A stretch of DNA of 64,000 bases from Eutreptiella sp. 'Long Island Sound 2002' (taxonomy: Eukaryota > Euglenozoa > Euglenophyceae > Eutreptiales > Eutreptiaceae). The DNA lies in NCBI GenBank assembly GCA_964036045.1, contig OZ038382.1, positions 136,375,251 through 136,439,250 of the forward strand, in the 5' to 3' direction. A program made the translations under genes and the position numbers. The notes beneath the pieces are model-generated. The model ran no database searches. It was not told the origin of the DNA and saw only the letters and a program-made list of their open reading frames with translations. Below, piece after piece: positions 63,963-64,000 of the stretch (the stretch's first letter is position 1; every line of letters begins with the position of its first letter).

Positions 63963-64000
63963 TTTGACCCGTGCACGACGGCGCTTTGGACATTGATAGG
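63963..64000 (+). CDS. EF-hand repeat protein, possible exon 8 (cut by window end)
   Basis: In phase 0 after exon 7 this reads FDPCTTALWTLI to the end of the window. It is supported only by the acceptor and phase; too short to judge. Confidence 0.25.

Noticed and set aside
1-64000. CRISPR arrays, bacterial operons, rRNA genes
   Set aside because: No regularly spaced short repeats of CRISPR type, no ribosome-binding-site-led gene clusters and no rRNA-like sequence were seen; the sequence is eukaryotic.

Overview
The window is nuclear DNA of a repeat-rich, intron-bearing eukaryote, most likely a unicellular alga or other protist. The evidence is several phase-matched GT-AG introns, multi-exon transposons, microsatellites and an almost complete absence of compact genes. 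I cannot fix the lineage from sequence alone. A 200-base run of N (31590-31789) is an assembly gap.

HOST GENE. I can join seven plus-strand exons into one reading frame: 6909-7145, 8380-8676, 8854-9024, 9280-9549, 28665-29191, 61267-61564 and 62515-63351. All six junctions are GT-AG and keep phase. The product so far is 879 residues: about six EF-hand pairs, each closed by an [L/F/W][F/Y]P motif, then a charged coiled coil. The gene covers at least 56 kb because two introns are huge (9550-28664, 19.1 kb; 29192-61266, 32.1 kb). A further exon may begin at 63963.

TRANSPOSONS. Most of the rest is mobile DNA, largely inside those two introns. One terminal-inverted-repeat (TIR) family dominates: copy D (<1 to 5638, minus), copy A (14797-16014, plus, internally deleted), copy B (about 16.3-24.2 kb, plus, decayed) and copy C (50688-57167, minus, best preserved), itself inside a second pair of related TIRs (49482-57943). 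The termini share a consensus beginning CCCTWGGTR. These elements encode, in order, an N-terminal protein of about 242 residues, a candidate transposase with an ESLN motif, charged coiled-coil or Ser/Lys-rich segments, a third conserved region with TPRKD, and an SH3-like tail. Their small introns are phase 0 wherever phase could be checked. They carry the same short GTTC-type motif found at that copy's own ends: GTTCTAG in D, GTTCTAA at the ends of A, GTTCCGG in C, GTTAAT in B. A small C-rich TIR element (29502-30217) carries only an SH3-like tail protein.

OTHER ELEMENTS. A decayed DIRS/Ngaro-type tyrosine-recombinase retrotransposon lies at 36794-40427. Next to it, at 41283-44638, is a multi-part locus encoding a predicted 2-oxoglutarate/Fe(II) dioxygenase (HxD...H...R) with a Cys/His zinc-binding tail, flanked by same-orientation GGGGTTC repeats. 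A Ty3/gypsy-like reverse transcriptase fragment (17818-18465) lies between sequences that recur at 47.3-48.0 kb. Minisatellites, a tRNA-derived SINE candidate and unrecognised decayed coding stretches fill the remainder.

The most promising leads are the TIR family whose introns appear built from its own terminal motif, and the dioxygenase locus embedded among mobile elements.
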